The translations under genes and the position numbers were made by a program. 64,000 nt of DNA, from NCBI GenBank assembly GCA_964057225.1, contig OZ059894.1, positions 16,398,476 through 16,462,475 on the forward strand, given 5' to 3'. Below, piece by piece: positions 1-10,723 of the stretch. The notes beneath the pieces were generated by a model. It did no database searches. It was not told the origin of the DNA and worked only from the letters and a program-made list of their open reading frames with translations. This DNA is from Auanema rhodensis. Lineage: Eukaryota > Nematoda > Chromadorea > Rhabditida > Rhabditidae. Every line of letters begins with the position of its first letter. Position 1 is the first letter of the stretch.

Positions 1-936
1 GACAAATATTTAGTGGTAAAGGTACTTCTTTCCTCATCAGTGAATCTCTCTCCTATTCCCTCCCAGATTGCCACAGATCGTAGACACTGAAAATTAAAAA
101 TTAGTTTTTAAAACTTTATGAAAATTCAAAACCTGTTTTACAGCATCAATAGTAACGTTGTTAGTATAATGGTATGGTGTCAACTCATCAAAGTATTCCA
201 TGATTAAGAATCCTTTGAGTGTATTAACTTCATCGAATTTACGACTGGCATAAATCTGAAAAAATATTTTAGAATTACGAAATAGAAGGAATGAAAATCA
301 ACCGTTTCAATTGAATTTGAAAATGAAAATAAAATTGGTGATTCACGTCAACGCGTCTTCACGCGAACGCGTGTTTACGTGAAATATGCTAATCAGACCA
401 ACCTTTGGAAGAGGAATTCTGCCTTCGTCGTATTTCTTTAGTAAATTGTAAGTATTAACTTCATTGTTATGAACCTAAAAATCAAAATTCTTTATCAACA
501 AACTTATTTATCATCATTACCCTTGTGCATGCTTGTTCAATGCATTTAGCCATAGCTGTTGCCTCAGTTCCATTGAGATGGCTGCTGAACTCGATAGCCG
601 TGATGGGAGTACAAATCTATAGTATAGACAAGATTAATTATAAATTCAAATAGTTAAGGAAATACTTTTAGAACAAAAGCCTTGGGAAGATCTTCAGAAA
701 CATTCTGCCAATCGGGATTGATCAGACATGTACGAGACATCATTCCCTAAAGATCATATTAATACAAAATTCTGAACAAGAAGATGAATTACATTTCCTT
801 CGCCAATGTTCTTAAATGATTTTTCTGATCCAAATGTGGCTTTAGTGCCCAAAGCACTTTGCATTTCCTGTTCAACTTCATCCCAATGCAAATGGGTATC
901 AGCAATACCATCAGATTTTTGTGCAAAAGCAGACAT
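1..936 (-). CDS. CHK-kinase-like (DUF1679/EcKinase) gene, 5' part only, cut by window edge
   Basis: This is the 5' half of an array kinase gene. The exons read on the minus strand are 793-936, 666-746, 521-616, 403-474, 133-255 and 1-86 (partial sixth exon). It encodes MSAFAQKSDG at the N terminus and the conserved IYASRKFDEV block in exon 5. The catalytic exons lie off the left edge. The chosen start is the ATG three bases after a CTCTTCAG acceptor-like site, as expected for spliced-leader trans-splicing. An in-frame ATG 45 bases upstream (MFHSQ) is the alternative start. Its variants match gene C (start 12253) rather than its nearest neighbour: the TTGGTGATTCACG intron form, CPCK-like exon-4 end LPK, and ACTR at the end of exon 3. 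No reading-frame break is visible in the part present. Confidence 0.82.
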
Positions 937-1323
937 GTTCTGAAGAGAAAATTGAATTGAATAGAGTTGAGAATGGAACAATACAGTTATGATTAAGAGT
1001 ATAAAACATATAGTTTGATTAATGGAATAATTTCCTTTTTATATAAAAAAAGATTTTTCTGAAGAGTTCAAGTTCATGTTTAGAGAGAAAGAGAGATGAA
1101 TTGAAACTATAGTTGATTTGAGAGACAACAGACATTTGTGATAATATTGCAGAATTGTCTGTACGATTGTGCAATAACCCGTCATAGGTTTCAATGAACG
1201 TTGTGATCTCTGGAGCCCTAATGTTCTTTGGACAAAGAAATCAAATGGTGAATTATCTTTAAAAGCTATTGTTGATTTTCAAGTAAGAAATAATAATTTT
1301 ATAAAATATAATAAAGAAATATC

Positions 1324-1894
1324 GGGGCTGGTTTAGTAGTTGCCACCCCCCATTTTCATGTTTTCCCTATGCTAATTTCGGCGGTAGCGGGATCCGATCT
1401 TATAAGTTAGGATTAATAACCCGTACCACTGCCGACTACGCTATAACCGTCATCGTTTAGCTTGCTAGGGTATGCTATATGCAAATGATGTTGCGCTAAT
1501 GTAAAAACGGCGTATTTTCACTTCTTTTGGATTCAAAATAAATCTGCACGCAGTAGAAAAATTAAAAAAAAAGTCGTTAGTTTAAAATATTGTCATTAAT
1601 TCGAAAAATGAAATAGTTTCTTATTTTCTGAATCTTATTTTGATATTTAAGTATGCTTCTATACATCTGGGGGGGATACCCCCCCAGACCCCCCGGGTTT
1701 GACATTGGGCACTCCCGCTGTATTAGATTTATATGCAGTGCCCAAAAACAAACTTTCTGATAAAATCTAAACTTTTTCGTATCATCTTCTTATTATTATT
1801 CAGAAAACTTTAATTATTCTGATAAAATTTTGATCGAGCGCATTAGCATACGGCATGCGCCACAGAGGGGGGTGGCATCTACTAAACAAGCGCC
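1324..1894. mobile_element. 571 bp terminal-inverted-repeat element (MITE) with 8 bp target duplication
   Basis: Units 2-4 of the array have an uninterrupted GAAATATC here. Unit 1 has GAAATATC (1316-1323), the element, then GAAATATC again (1895-1902). The ends form imperfect inverted repeats of about 28 bp: the left end starts GGGGCTGGTTTAGTAG and the reverse complement of the right end starts GGCGCTTGTTTAGTAG. Both run into TGCCACCCCCC. There is no transposase frame, so it is non-autonomous. An 8 bp duplication with GG-starting ends fits the Merlin superfamily best. hAT and P elements also make 8 bp duplications but usually have different ends, so the superfamily is an inference. Confidence 0.85.
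1667..1687. repeat. Perfect G/C palindrome inside the MITE
   Basis: Nine bases CTGGGGGGG are followed by ATA and the exact complement CCCCCCCAG. A similar GGGG-TATACCCCCAGACCCC motif occurs in the foldback elements of the neighbouring kinase introns (for example near 3608-3632), which suggests the two element types share sequence. Confidence 0.8.
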
Positions 1895-2363
1895 GAAATA
1901 TCTTATAGTTGGCATCATTCTGTAACCCTGTTATTGATATTATTGTTTTTCTCATATGTAATCTAACAGCCGAAACACGTCGTCAAAATTGGAAGAACAT
2001 TTTGAAAAACTTTTCGGAATATTTGAAACAAGAAACTGGTGGTGAAGAACCATTTACTCAGAAACAGGTGAATTCAAGTTCTAAATTCATTCTTATAATG
2101 ATTTTATAGCTGGAATATTGTTACTTACGTTGTTTCCCACTGTTGGTTTTCATGGTTTTCGCAATGGTTGGTCCCATATACTTAAGTGAGCTGAAAGCTC
2201 ATCCTGATGATACGGAAAAAGTGAATTTCTTCAATTTCATAAACAAAATAATTATTTTTACTATTTACAGGTTAATAATGTTTTTGAAAAGAAACTCATT
2301 TCTACATTACTTGATGCAATTGAGATTGATAAACAAATTGAAAATGGCCAAATTAAACTTTAA

Positions 2364-2773
2364 AATGTTTCAAATCTTAAATTGAAGTCTTATAAATAAG
2401 AATATTCTTGTTATCTTTACCCTGTTCGTGAAATAAATATTCCTTTTTGTGATTAATTATTCAAAATAATCAGTTTATGAAGTTTTGTGATCAGAGCTAT
2501 AACATATTCATATAATAATATATGAATGAATACACATTTTATCTTATCATTAAAAATTATTTTAAACCGGAAATCATTGTTTTTTAAAAAAACAAATAAA
2601 CATTATACTTTTTAGAAATATGAAACAACATATAATAAACCATAGATGTCTTCTATTCATGGAAACATTGTACTTATCAAAGTATTTTATTCAATTATCA
2701 GGTTAATATTCATTCCTGAGCTTAAGTTTTATATACAATCAGTACATGTTTAATTTTCATTTCTAGATCGTAC
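2364..2773. other. Convergent 3' spacer between P1 and gene A (repeated in each unit)
   Basis: This AT-rich spacer lies between the two converging 3' ends and is repeated at 5942-6351 and 9519-9928. It contains AATAAA-type signals (for example AAATAAATATTCC near 2430) and a small palindrome around TTCATATAATAATATATGAA. No coding potential is seen. Confidence 0.6.
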
Positions 2774-3524
2774 CTACAGTTTCCAATGAATGTTGGAATC
2801 CTCCATCAAAGCAACCAGTTTTTCAATTATGTTATGATCCTACAAAAATTTAAAATCTTGAATGAAATTGAATAAAATTTTCTTGCCGAAATGATAACTT
2901 CTGGGTTAATTTGCTTGAGATACTTCATTGTAGATGGAACAAAAGGAACTATGAGACCAGCCGCAAGTGGGATAAATATCTTATAACTTTCTTCCAACTT
3001 AAGTTTTAAAATAATTAGAAAATCATAGTTAAATGATGAAACTTACTTGTTCGTATGTGTATGGCATTCCACCTTCAACTTCTTCTTTCAAGTACCCATA
3101 GAATGTTTCCAGAAGTTCCTTCCAGTGTTTCCTACGATCAGCACCACTCAGCGTAGAACACAATAAACATAAAATATCAACAGCAACACAAGCAAACGAA
3201 GAGTTCTGAATTTCCATAAGTTTATAAATTTTTGGCATTTTTCTGTTATTCCCCCCCCCCCTCGCTAGGCTCCGCCTCTTCTGCCGAAACGCGCGCAGTT
3301 TTACAACCTGGGGATAGAATAAACTCTAAACCATCCTCGCGCACAACTTCCAGACTCCAGGGGTCGGGGGGGTCTTCCCCAGTGGGAAGAAGTTCAACCC
3401 CAATGGAAAGAAGTACAAAGTTCACATGTTTTAAAAGGGTTATGAAAGTTTTTGTGTGGAGAAGACGTAGAGGAATAATCAAAAATACCTATTTGATATC
3501 ATTTTTGAAGATATTGTACTTTTT

Positions 3525-3565
<41 letters not shown>

Positions 3566-5093
3566 AAGCTGATTTATAGATTAAAAATGTTTATTTAAGT
3601 AACTTTTCCCATTGGGGTTATACCCCCAGACCCCTTGAGTCTGGAAGTTGTGCGCGAGGATGGTTTAGAGTTTATTCCATCCCCAGGTTGTAAAACTGCG
3701 CGCGTTTCGGCAGAAGAGGCGGAGCCTAGCGAGAGGGGGGGGGGGAAATAACAGAAAAGAACTAAATTTTTTGAAAAACAAAAAATACCTGGAAATCAAT
3801 ATGTGCTTTCACATTCACATTTTCGTTCACTTTGCTCCATAGGATGTTTGCACTCCATAAATCTCCATGACAGAATACACGCTTCATACCTACAATTATT
3901 AAGAATCAATAATCTCTGAAGACTTAAGATTAACCAAGAGTGTCAGGCATGTTATCCATTTTTTCATAAAATGATTTTCCTATAAAGGATTTCAAATTAT
4001 CGAAGAATTCATTTATGGTCTCTTCGTGTTCTGGCCCGCACATATTCTTAATATCATTTTTCATTTCCCGTAGCATCTGAGAAACATCAGTTTGAATGAT
4101 TGAATAACTTATAATTCAGAGTTTACATCTTCTTTGTACATATCACCAAATGTTTCGGACAAATATTTAGTGGTAAAGGTACTTCTTTCCTCATCAGTGA
4201 ATCTCTCTCCTATTCCCTCCCAGATTGCCACAGATCGTAGACACTGAAAATTAAAAATTAATTTTTAAAACTTTATGAAAATTCAAAACCTGTTTTACAG
4301 CATCAATAGTAACGTTGCTAGTAAGATGGTATGGTGTCAACTCATCAAAGTATTCCATGATTAAGAATCCTTTGAGTGTATTAACTTCATCGAATTTACG
4401 ACTGGCATAAATCTGAAAAAATATTTTAGAATTACGAAATAGAAGGAATGAAAATCAACCGTTTCAATTGAATTTGAAAATGAAAATAAAATTGTCAATT
4501 CACGTCAACGCGTCTTCACGCGAACGCGTGTTTACGTGAAATATGCTAATCAGACCAACCTTTGTAAGAGGAATTCTGCCTTCGTCGTATTTCTTTAGTA
4601 AATTGTAAGTATTAACTTCATTGTTATGAACCTAAAAATCAAAATTCTTTATCAACAAACTTATTTATCATCATTACCCTTCTGTATGCTTGTTCAACGC
4701 ATTCAGCCATAGCTGTTGCCTCAGTTCCATTGAGATGGCTGCTGAACTCGATAGCCGTGATGGGAGTACAAATCTATAGTATAGACAAGATTAATTATAA
4801 ATTCAAATAGTTAAGGAAATACTTTTAGAACAAAAGCCTTGGGAAGATCTTCAGAAACATTCTGCCAATCGGGATTGATCAGACATGTACGAGACATCAT
4901 TCCCTAAAGATCATATTAATACAAAATTCTGAACAAGAAGATGAATTACATTTCCTTCGCCAATGTTCTTAAATGATTTTTCTGATCCAAATGTGGCTTT
5001 AGTGCCCAAGGCACTTTGCATTTCCTGTTCAACTTCATCCCAATGCAAATGGGTATCAGCAATACCATCAGATTTTTGTGCAAAAGCAGACAT
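2774..5093 (-). CDS. CHK-kinase-like protein A, 403 aa, 11 exons
   Basis: The exons are 4950-5093, 4823-4903, 4678-4773, 4560-4631, 4290-4412, 4127-4243, 3935-4076, 3789-3889, 3047-3205, 2887-2997 and 2774-2839. They total 1212 nt with consistent phases and end at CTG TAG. The family is the nematode DUF1679 / CHK kinase-like group, related to insect ecdysteroid kinases and predicted to phosphorylate small molecules. The substrate here is unknown. Exon 8 holds the catalytic loop HGDLWSANILW (His, Asp and Asn of HxDxxxxN) followed by HIDFQ, the metal-binding equivalent of DFG. Exon 9 reads VDILCLLCS where the dispersed paralogues read IDLARLFSA, so a conserved Arg is lost here and in gene B. 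Intron 10 appears to use a GC donor (GCAAGA). Intron 8 holds a foldback element. Start: ATG after CTCTTCAGAAC, which looks like a trans-splice acceptor; an in-frame ATG lies 45 nt upstream. Confidence 0.88.
3235..3763. mobile_element. Foldback (long inverted repeat) element in intron 8 of gene A
   Basis: Two arms of about 150 bp (about 3240-3391 and 3607-3760) are imperfect inverted copies. Both carry CTCGCTAGGCTCCGCCTC and CGCGCGCAGTTTTACAACC. The roughly 215 bp centre contains a (GA)n tract at about 3531-3562. The flanks AAATTTTTG (3226-3234) and AAATTTTTTG (3764-3773) match the single site in the empty intron of paralogues D and E, so they look like a target duplication of about 9 bp. There is no transposase, so it is a non-autonomous element. 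The open frames crossing it are by-products of its GC-rich arms. Confidence 0.82.
4495..4547. repeat. Intronic CACGT/ACGCGT repeat, two units
   Basis: Intron 4 of gene A holds two copies, read on the minus strand, of a 16 bp unit related to CACGTAAACACGCGTT. The same place holds one unit in gene E and four in gene D. Each unit contains ACGCGT and is bordered by CACGT motifs. Confidence 0.75.
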
Positions 5094-5334
5094 GTTCTGA
5101 AGAGAAAATTGAATTGAATAGAGTTGAGAATGGAACAATACAGTTATGATTAAGAGTATAAAACATATAGTTTGATTAATGGAATAATTTCCTTTTTATA
5201 TAAAAAAAGATTTTTCTGAAGAGTTCAAGTTCATGTTTAGAGAGAAAGAGAGATGAATTGAAACTATAGTTGATTTGAGAGACAACAGACATTTGTGATA
5301 ATATTGCAGAATTGTCTGTACGATTGTGCAATAA
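5094..5334. promoter_or_regulatory. Shared divergent promoter segment of the array unit
   Basis: These 241 bp upstream of gene A are repeated before genes 0 (937-1177), B (8671-8911) and C (12254-12494). They also occur in opposite orientation before gene D (14300-14540). The segment contains TATATAAAAA-like sequence (written TTTTTATATAAAAAAAG on the plus strand) and the CTCTTCAG acceptor next to the start codon. Its far end, GTGCAATAA, abuts truncated plus-strand gene sequence, which marks an old rearrangement point. Promoter function is inferred. Confidence 0.55.
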
Positions 5335-5941
5335 CCCGTCATAGGTTTCAATGAACGTTGTGATCTCTGGAGCCCTAATGTTCTTTGGACAAAGAAATCA
5401 AATGGTGAATTATCTTTAAAAGCTATTGTTGATTTTCAAGTAAGAAATAATAATTTTATAAAATATAATAAAGAAATATCTTATAGTTGGCATCATTCTG
5501 TAACCCTGTTATTGATATTATTGTTTTTCTCATATGTAATCTAACAGCCGAAACACGTCGTCAAAATTGGAAGAACATTTTGAAAAACTTTTCGGAATAT
5601 TTGAAACAAGAAACTGGTGGTGAAGAACCATTTACTCAGAAACAGGTGAATTCAAGTTCTAAATTCATTCTTATAATGATTTTATAGCTGGAATATTGTT
5701 ACTTACGTTGTTTCCCACTGTTGGTTTTCATGGTTTTCGCAATGGTTGGTCCCATATACTTAAGTGAGCTGAAAGCTCATCCTGATGATACGGAAAAAGT
5801 GAATTTCTTCAATTTCATAAACAAAATAATTATTTTTACTATTTACAGGTTAATAATGTTTTTGAAAAGAAACTCATTTCTACATTACTTGATGCAATTG
5901 AGATTGATAAACAAATTGAAAATGGCCAAATTAAACTTTAA
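5335..5941 (+). pseudogene. Truncated kinase-like gene P2 (exons 8-11 only)
   Basis: The blocks are 5345-5439, 5487-5645, 5688-5798 and 5849-5941. This is the same remnant as P1 but without the transposon, so its first intron is a normal 47 nt. It encodes the LWSPNVLWTKKSNGE segment with a damaged catalytic loop (RCD in place of HGD), then the equivalents of exons 9-11, ending ENGQIKL and stop. Exons 1-7 are missing. Confidence 0.8.
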
Positions 5942-6351
5942 AATGTTTCAAATCTTAAATTGAAGTCTTATAAATAAGAATATTCTTGTTATCTTTACCC
6001 TGTTCGTGAAATAAATATTCCTTTTTGTGATTAATTATTCAAAATAATCAGTTTATGAAGTTTTGTGATCAGAGCTATAACATATTCATATAATAATATA
6101 TGAATGAATACACATTTTATCTTATCATTAAAAATTATTTTAAACCGGAAATCATTGTTTTTTAAAAAAACAAATAAACATTATACTTTTTAGAAATATG
6201 AAACAACATATAATAAACCATAGATGTCTTCTATTCATGGAAACATTGTACTTATCAAAGTATTTTATTCAATTATCAGGTTAATATTCATTCCTGAGCT
6301 TAAGTTTTATATACAATCAGTACATGTTTAATTTTCATTTCTAGATCGTAC

Positions 6352-7101
6352 CTACAGTTTCCAATGAATGTTGGAATCCTCCATCAAAGCAACCAGTTTT
6401 TCAATTATGTTATGATCCTACAAAAATTTAAAATCTTGAATGAAATTGAATAAAATTTTCTTGCCGAAATGATAACTTCTGGGTTAATTTGCTTGAGATA
6501 CTTCATTGTAGATGGAACAAAAGGAACTATGAGACCAGCCGCAAGTGGGATAAATATCTTATAACTTTCTTCCAACTTAAGTTTTAAAATAATTAGAAAA
6601 TCATAGTTAAATGATGAAACTTACTTGTTCGTATGTGTATGGCATTCCACCTTCAACTTCTTCTTTCAAGTACCCATAGAATGTTTCCAGAAGTTCCTTC
6701 CAGTGTTTCCTACGATCAGCACCACTCAGCGTAGAACACAATAAACATAAAATATCAACAGCAACACAAGCAAACGAAGAGTTCTGAATTTCCATAAGTT
6801 TATAAATTTTTGGCATTTTTCTGTTATTCCCCCCCCCCTCGCTAGGCTCCGCCTCTTCTGCCGAAACGCGCGCAGTTTTACAACCTGGGGATAGAATAAA
6901 CTCTAAACCATCCTCGCGCACAACTTCCAGACTCCAGGGGTCGGGGGGGTCTTCCCCAGTGGGAAGAAGTTCAACCCCAATGGAAAGAAGTACAAAGTTC
7001 ACATGTTTTAAAAGGGTTATGAAAGTTTTTGTGTGGAGAAGACGTAGAGGAATAATCAAAAATACCTATTTGATATCATTTTTGAAGATATTGTACTTTT
7101 T

Positions 7102-7142
<41 letters not shown>

Positions 7143-8670
7143 AAGCTGATTTATAGATTAAAAATGTTTATTTAAGTAACTTTTCCCATTGGGGTTATAC
7201 CCCCAGACCCCTTGAGTCTGGAAGTTGTGCGCGAGGATGGTTTAGAGTTTATTCCATCCCCAGGTTGTAAAACTGCGCGCGTTTCGGCAGAAGAGGCGGA
7301 GCCTAGCGAGAGGGGGGGGGGGAAATAACAGAAAAGAACTAAATTTTTTGAAAAACAAAAAATACCTGGAAATCAATATGTGCTTTCACATTCACATTTT
7401 CGTTCACTTTGCTCCATAGGATGTTTGCACTCCATAAATCTCCATGACAGAATACACGCTTCATACCTACAATTATTAAGAATCAATAATCTCTGAAGAC
7501 TTAAGATTAACCAAGAGTGTCAGGCATGTTATCCATTTTTTCATAAAATGATTTTCCTATAAAGGATTTCAAATTATCGAAGAATTCATTTATGGTCTCT
7601 TCGTGTTCTGGCCCGCACATATTCTTAATATCATTTTTCATTTCCCGTAGCATCTGAGAAACATCAGTTTGAATGATTGAATAACTTATAATTCAGAGTT
7701 TACATCTTCTTTGTACATATCACCAAATGTTTCGGACAAATATTTAGTGGTAAAGGTACTTCTTTCCTCATCAGTGAATCTCTCTCCTATTCCCTCCCAG
7801 ATTGCCACAGATCGTAGACACTGAAAATTAAAAATTAATTTTTAAAACTTTATGAAAATTCAAAACCTGTTTTACAGCATCAATAGTAACGTTGCTAGTA
7901 AGATGGTATGGTGTCAACTCATCAAAGTATTCCATGATTAAGAATCCTTTGAGTGTATTAACTTCATCGAATTTACGACTGGCATAAATCTGAAAAAATA
8001 TTTTAGAATTACGAAATAGAAGGAATGAAAATCAACCGTTTCAATTGAATTTGAAAATGAAAATAAAATTGTCAATTCACGTCAACGCGTCTTCACGCGA
8101 ACGCGTGTTTACGTGAAATATGCTAATCAGACCAACCTTTGTAAGAGGAATTCTGCCTTCGTCGTATTTCTTTAGTAAATTGTAAGTATTAACTTCATTG
8201 TTATGAACCTAAAAATCAAAATTCTTTATCAACAAACTTATTTATCATCATTACCCTTCTGTATGCTTGTTCAACGCATTCAGCCATAGCTGTTGCCTCA
8301 GTTCCATTGAGATGGCTGCTGAACTCGATAGCCGTGATGGGAGTACAAATCTATAGTATAGACAAGATTAATTATAAATTCAAATAGTTAAGGAAATACT
8401 TTTAGAACAAAAGCCTTGGGAAGATCTTCAGAAACATTCTGCCAATCGGGATTGATCAGACATGTACGAGACATCATTCCCTAAAGATCATATTAATACA
8501 AAATTCTGAACAAGAAGATGAATTACATTTCCTTCGCCAATGTTCTTAAATGATTTTTCTGATCCAAATGTGGCTTTAGTGCCCAAGGCACTTTGCATTT
8601 CCTGTTCAACTTCATCCCAATGCAAATGGGTATCAGCAATACCATCAGATTTTTGTGCAAAAGCAGACAT
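6352..8670 (-). CDS. CHK-kinase-like protein B, 403 aa, near-identical to A
   Basis: The exons are 8527-8670, 8400-8480, 8255-8350, 8137-8208, 7867-7989, 7704-7820, 7512-7653, 7366-7466, 6625-6783, 6465-6575 and 6352-6417. The coding sequence appears essentially identical to gene A, with the same LTK end of exon 4, the same loss of the conserved Arg in exon 9 and the same GC donor in intron 10. The catalytic loop HGDLWSANILW is intact. A one-base difference in the poly-C of the intronic foldback element accounts for the offset between copies. A 150-codon frame running from exon 9 through the transposon (6607-7059) is an artefact of the element's GC-rich arm. Confidence 0.87.
6813..7340. mobile_element. 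Foldback element in intron 8 of gene B
   Basis: This is the copy of the 3235-3763 element carried by unit 2, with a (GA)n tract at about 7106-7138. It arrived by tandem duplication of the unit rather than by a new insertion, because the flanks and position are the same. Confidence 0.8.
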
Positions 8671-8911
8671 GTTCTGAAGAGAAAATTGAATTGAATAGAG
8701 TTGAGAATGGAACAATACAGTTATGATTAAGAGTATAAAACATATAGTTTGATTAATGGAATAATTTCCTTTTTATATAAAAAAAGATTTTTCTGAAGAG
8801 TTCAAGTTCATGTTTAGAGAGAAAGAGAGATGAATTGAAACTATAGTTGATTTGAGAGACAACAGACATTTGTGATAATATTGCAGAATTGTCTGTACGA
8901 TTGTGCAATAA

Positions 8912-9518
8912 CCCGTCATAGGTTTCAATGAACGTTGTGATCTCTGGAGCCCTAATGTTCTTTGGACAAAGAAATCAAATGGTGAATTATCTTTAAAAGC
9001 TATTGTTGATTTTCAAGTAAGAAATAATAATTTTATAAAATATAATAAAGAAATATCTTATAGTTGGCATCATTCTGTAACCCTGTTATTGATATTATTG
9101 TTTTTCTCATATGTAATCTAACAGCCGAAACACGTCGTCAAAATTGGAAGAACATTTTGAAAAACTTTTCGGAATATTTGAAACAAGAAACTGGTGGTGA
9201 AGAACCATTTACTCAGAAACAGGTGAATTCAAGTTCTAAATTCATTCTTATAATGATTTTATAGCTGGAATATTGTTACTTACGTTGTTTCCCACTGTTG
9301 GTTTTCATGGTTTTCGCAATGGTTGGTCCCATATACTTAAGTGAGCTGAAAGCTCATCCTGATGATACGGAAAAAGTGAATTTCTTCAATTTCATAAACA
9401 AAATAATTATTTTTACTATTTACAGGTTAATAATGTTTTTGAAAAGAAACTCATTTCTACATTACTTGATGCAATTGAGATTGATAAACAAATTGAAAAT
9501 GGCCAAATTAAACTTTAA
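8912..9518 (+). pseudogene. Truncated kinase-like gene P3 (exons 8-11 only)
   Basis: The blocks are 8922-9016, 9064-9222, 9265-9375 and 9426-9518. The sequence appears identical to P2, including the damaged catalytic loop and the missing exons 1-7. Confidence 0.8.
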
Positions 9519-9928
9519 AATGTTTCAAATCTTAAATTGAAGTCTTATAAATAAGAATATTCTTGTTATCTTTACCCTGTTCGTGAAATAAATATTCCTT
9601 TTTGTGATTAATTATTCAAAATAATCAGTTTATGAAGTTTTGTGATCAGAGCTATAACATATTCATATAATAATATATGAATGAATACACATTTTATCTT
9701 ATCATTAAAAATTATTTTAAACCGGAAATCATTGTTTTTTAAAAAAACAAATAAACATTATACTTTTTAGAAATATGAAACAACATATAATAAACCATAG
9801 ATGTCTTCTATTCATGGAAACATTGTACTTATCAAAGTATTTTATTCAATTATCAGGTTAATATTCATTCCTGAGCTTAAGTTTTATATACAATCAGTAC
9901 ATGTTTAATTTTCATTTCTAGATCGTAC

Positions 9929-10676
9929 CTACAGTTTCCAATGAATGTTGGAATCCTCCATCAAAGCAACCAGTTTTTCAATTATGTTATGATCCTACAA
10001 AAATTTAAAATCTTGAATGAAATTGAATAAAATTTTCTTGCCGAAATGATAACTTCTGGGTTAATTTGCTTGAGATACTTCATTATAGATGGAACAAAAG
10101 GGACTATGAGAGCAGCCACAAGTGGGATAAATATCTTATAACTTTCTTCCAACTTAAGTTTTAAAATAATTAGAAAATCATAGTTGAATGATAAAACTTA
10201 CTTGTTCGTATGTGTATGGCATTTCACCTTCAACTTCTTCTTTCAAGTATCCATAGAATGTTTCCAGAAGTTCCTTCCAGTGTTTCCTACGATCAGCACC
10301 ACTCAGCGTAGAACACAATAAACGTGAAATATCAACAGCAACACAAGCAAACGAAGAGATCTGAATTTCCATAAGTTTATAAATTTTTGGCTTTTTTCTG
10401 TTATTCCCCCCCCTCGCTAGGCTCCGCCTCTTCTGCCGAAACGCGCGCAGTTTTACAACCTGGGGATGGAATAAACTCTAAACCATCCTCGCGCACAACT
10501 TCCAGACTCCAGGGGTCTGGGGGGTCTCCCCCAGTGGGGAGAAGTTCAACCCCAATGGAAAGAAGTACAAAGTTCACATGTTTTAAAAGGGTTATGAAAG
10601 TTTTTGTGTGGAGAAGACGTAGAGGAATAATCAAAAATACCTATTTGATATCATTTTTGAAGATATTGTACTTTTT

Positions 10677-10723
<47 letters not shown>

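Larger units (their letters stand above)
1178..2363 (+). pseudogene. Truncated kinase-like gene P1 (exons 8-11 only), split by a transposon
   Basis: This is a plus-strand remnant of a related gene, with exon-like blocks at 1188-1282, 1909-2067, 2110-2220 and 2271-2363 (stop TAA). The second and third blocks are 159 and 111 nt, exactly the lengths of exons 9 and 10 in the intact paralogues, so the homology is secure. Exons 1-7 are absent. The catalytic-loop exon is shortened: the HGDLWS motif has become RCDLWS, consistent with loss of the His-Gly codons. The remaining frames and splice sites are open, so a short transcript from the shared divergent promoter cannot be excluded. In this copy the first intron is interrupted at 1324-1894 by an inverted-repeat element. 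Confidence 0.8.
4158..7734. repeat. Tandem array unit 2 (about 3577 bp), of a 3+ unit array
   Basis: The sequence at position 1 (GACAAATATTTAGTGG) recurs at 4158, 7735 and 11319, giving units 1-4157 (with the extra MITE), 4158-7734, 7735-11318 and a partial unit 11319-13398. Units 2 and 3 are almost identical over most of their length. The differences are mainly homopolymer and (GA)n lengths plus clustered changes near 10085-10400 and 11475-11790. The array breaks at 13398, after TCTTCTATTCAT. Confidence 0.92.

Noticed and set aside
3232-3579. Plus-strand frame of 115 codons (also at 10387-10737) with an RE-repeat end
   Set aside because: It lies entirely in the foldback element and its (GA)n tract, and its length changes with homopolymer length between copies.
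6607-7059. 150-codon minus-strand frame covering exon 9 of gene B and part of the foldback element
   Set aside because: It is exon 9 read through its acceptor into the transposon arm; D and E show the true acceptor AAATTCAG at the same place, and unit 1 breaks the frame by a one-base poly-C change.
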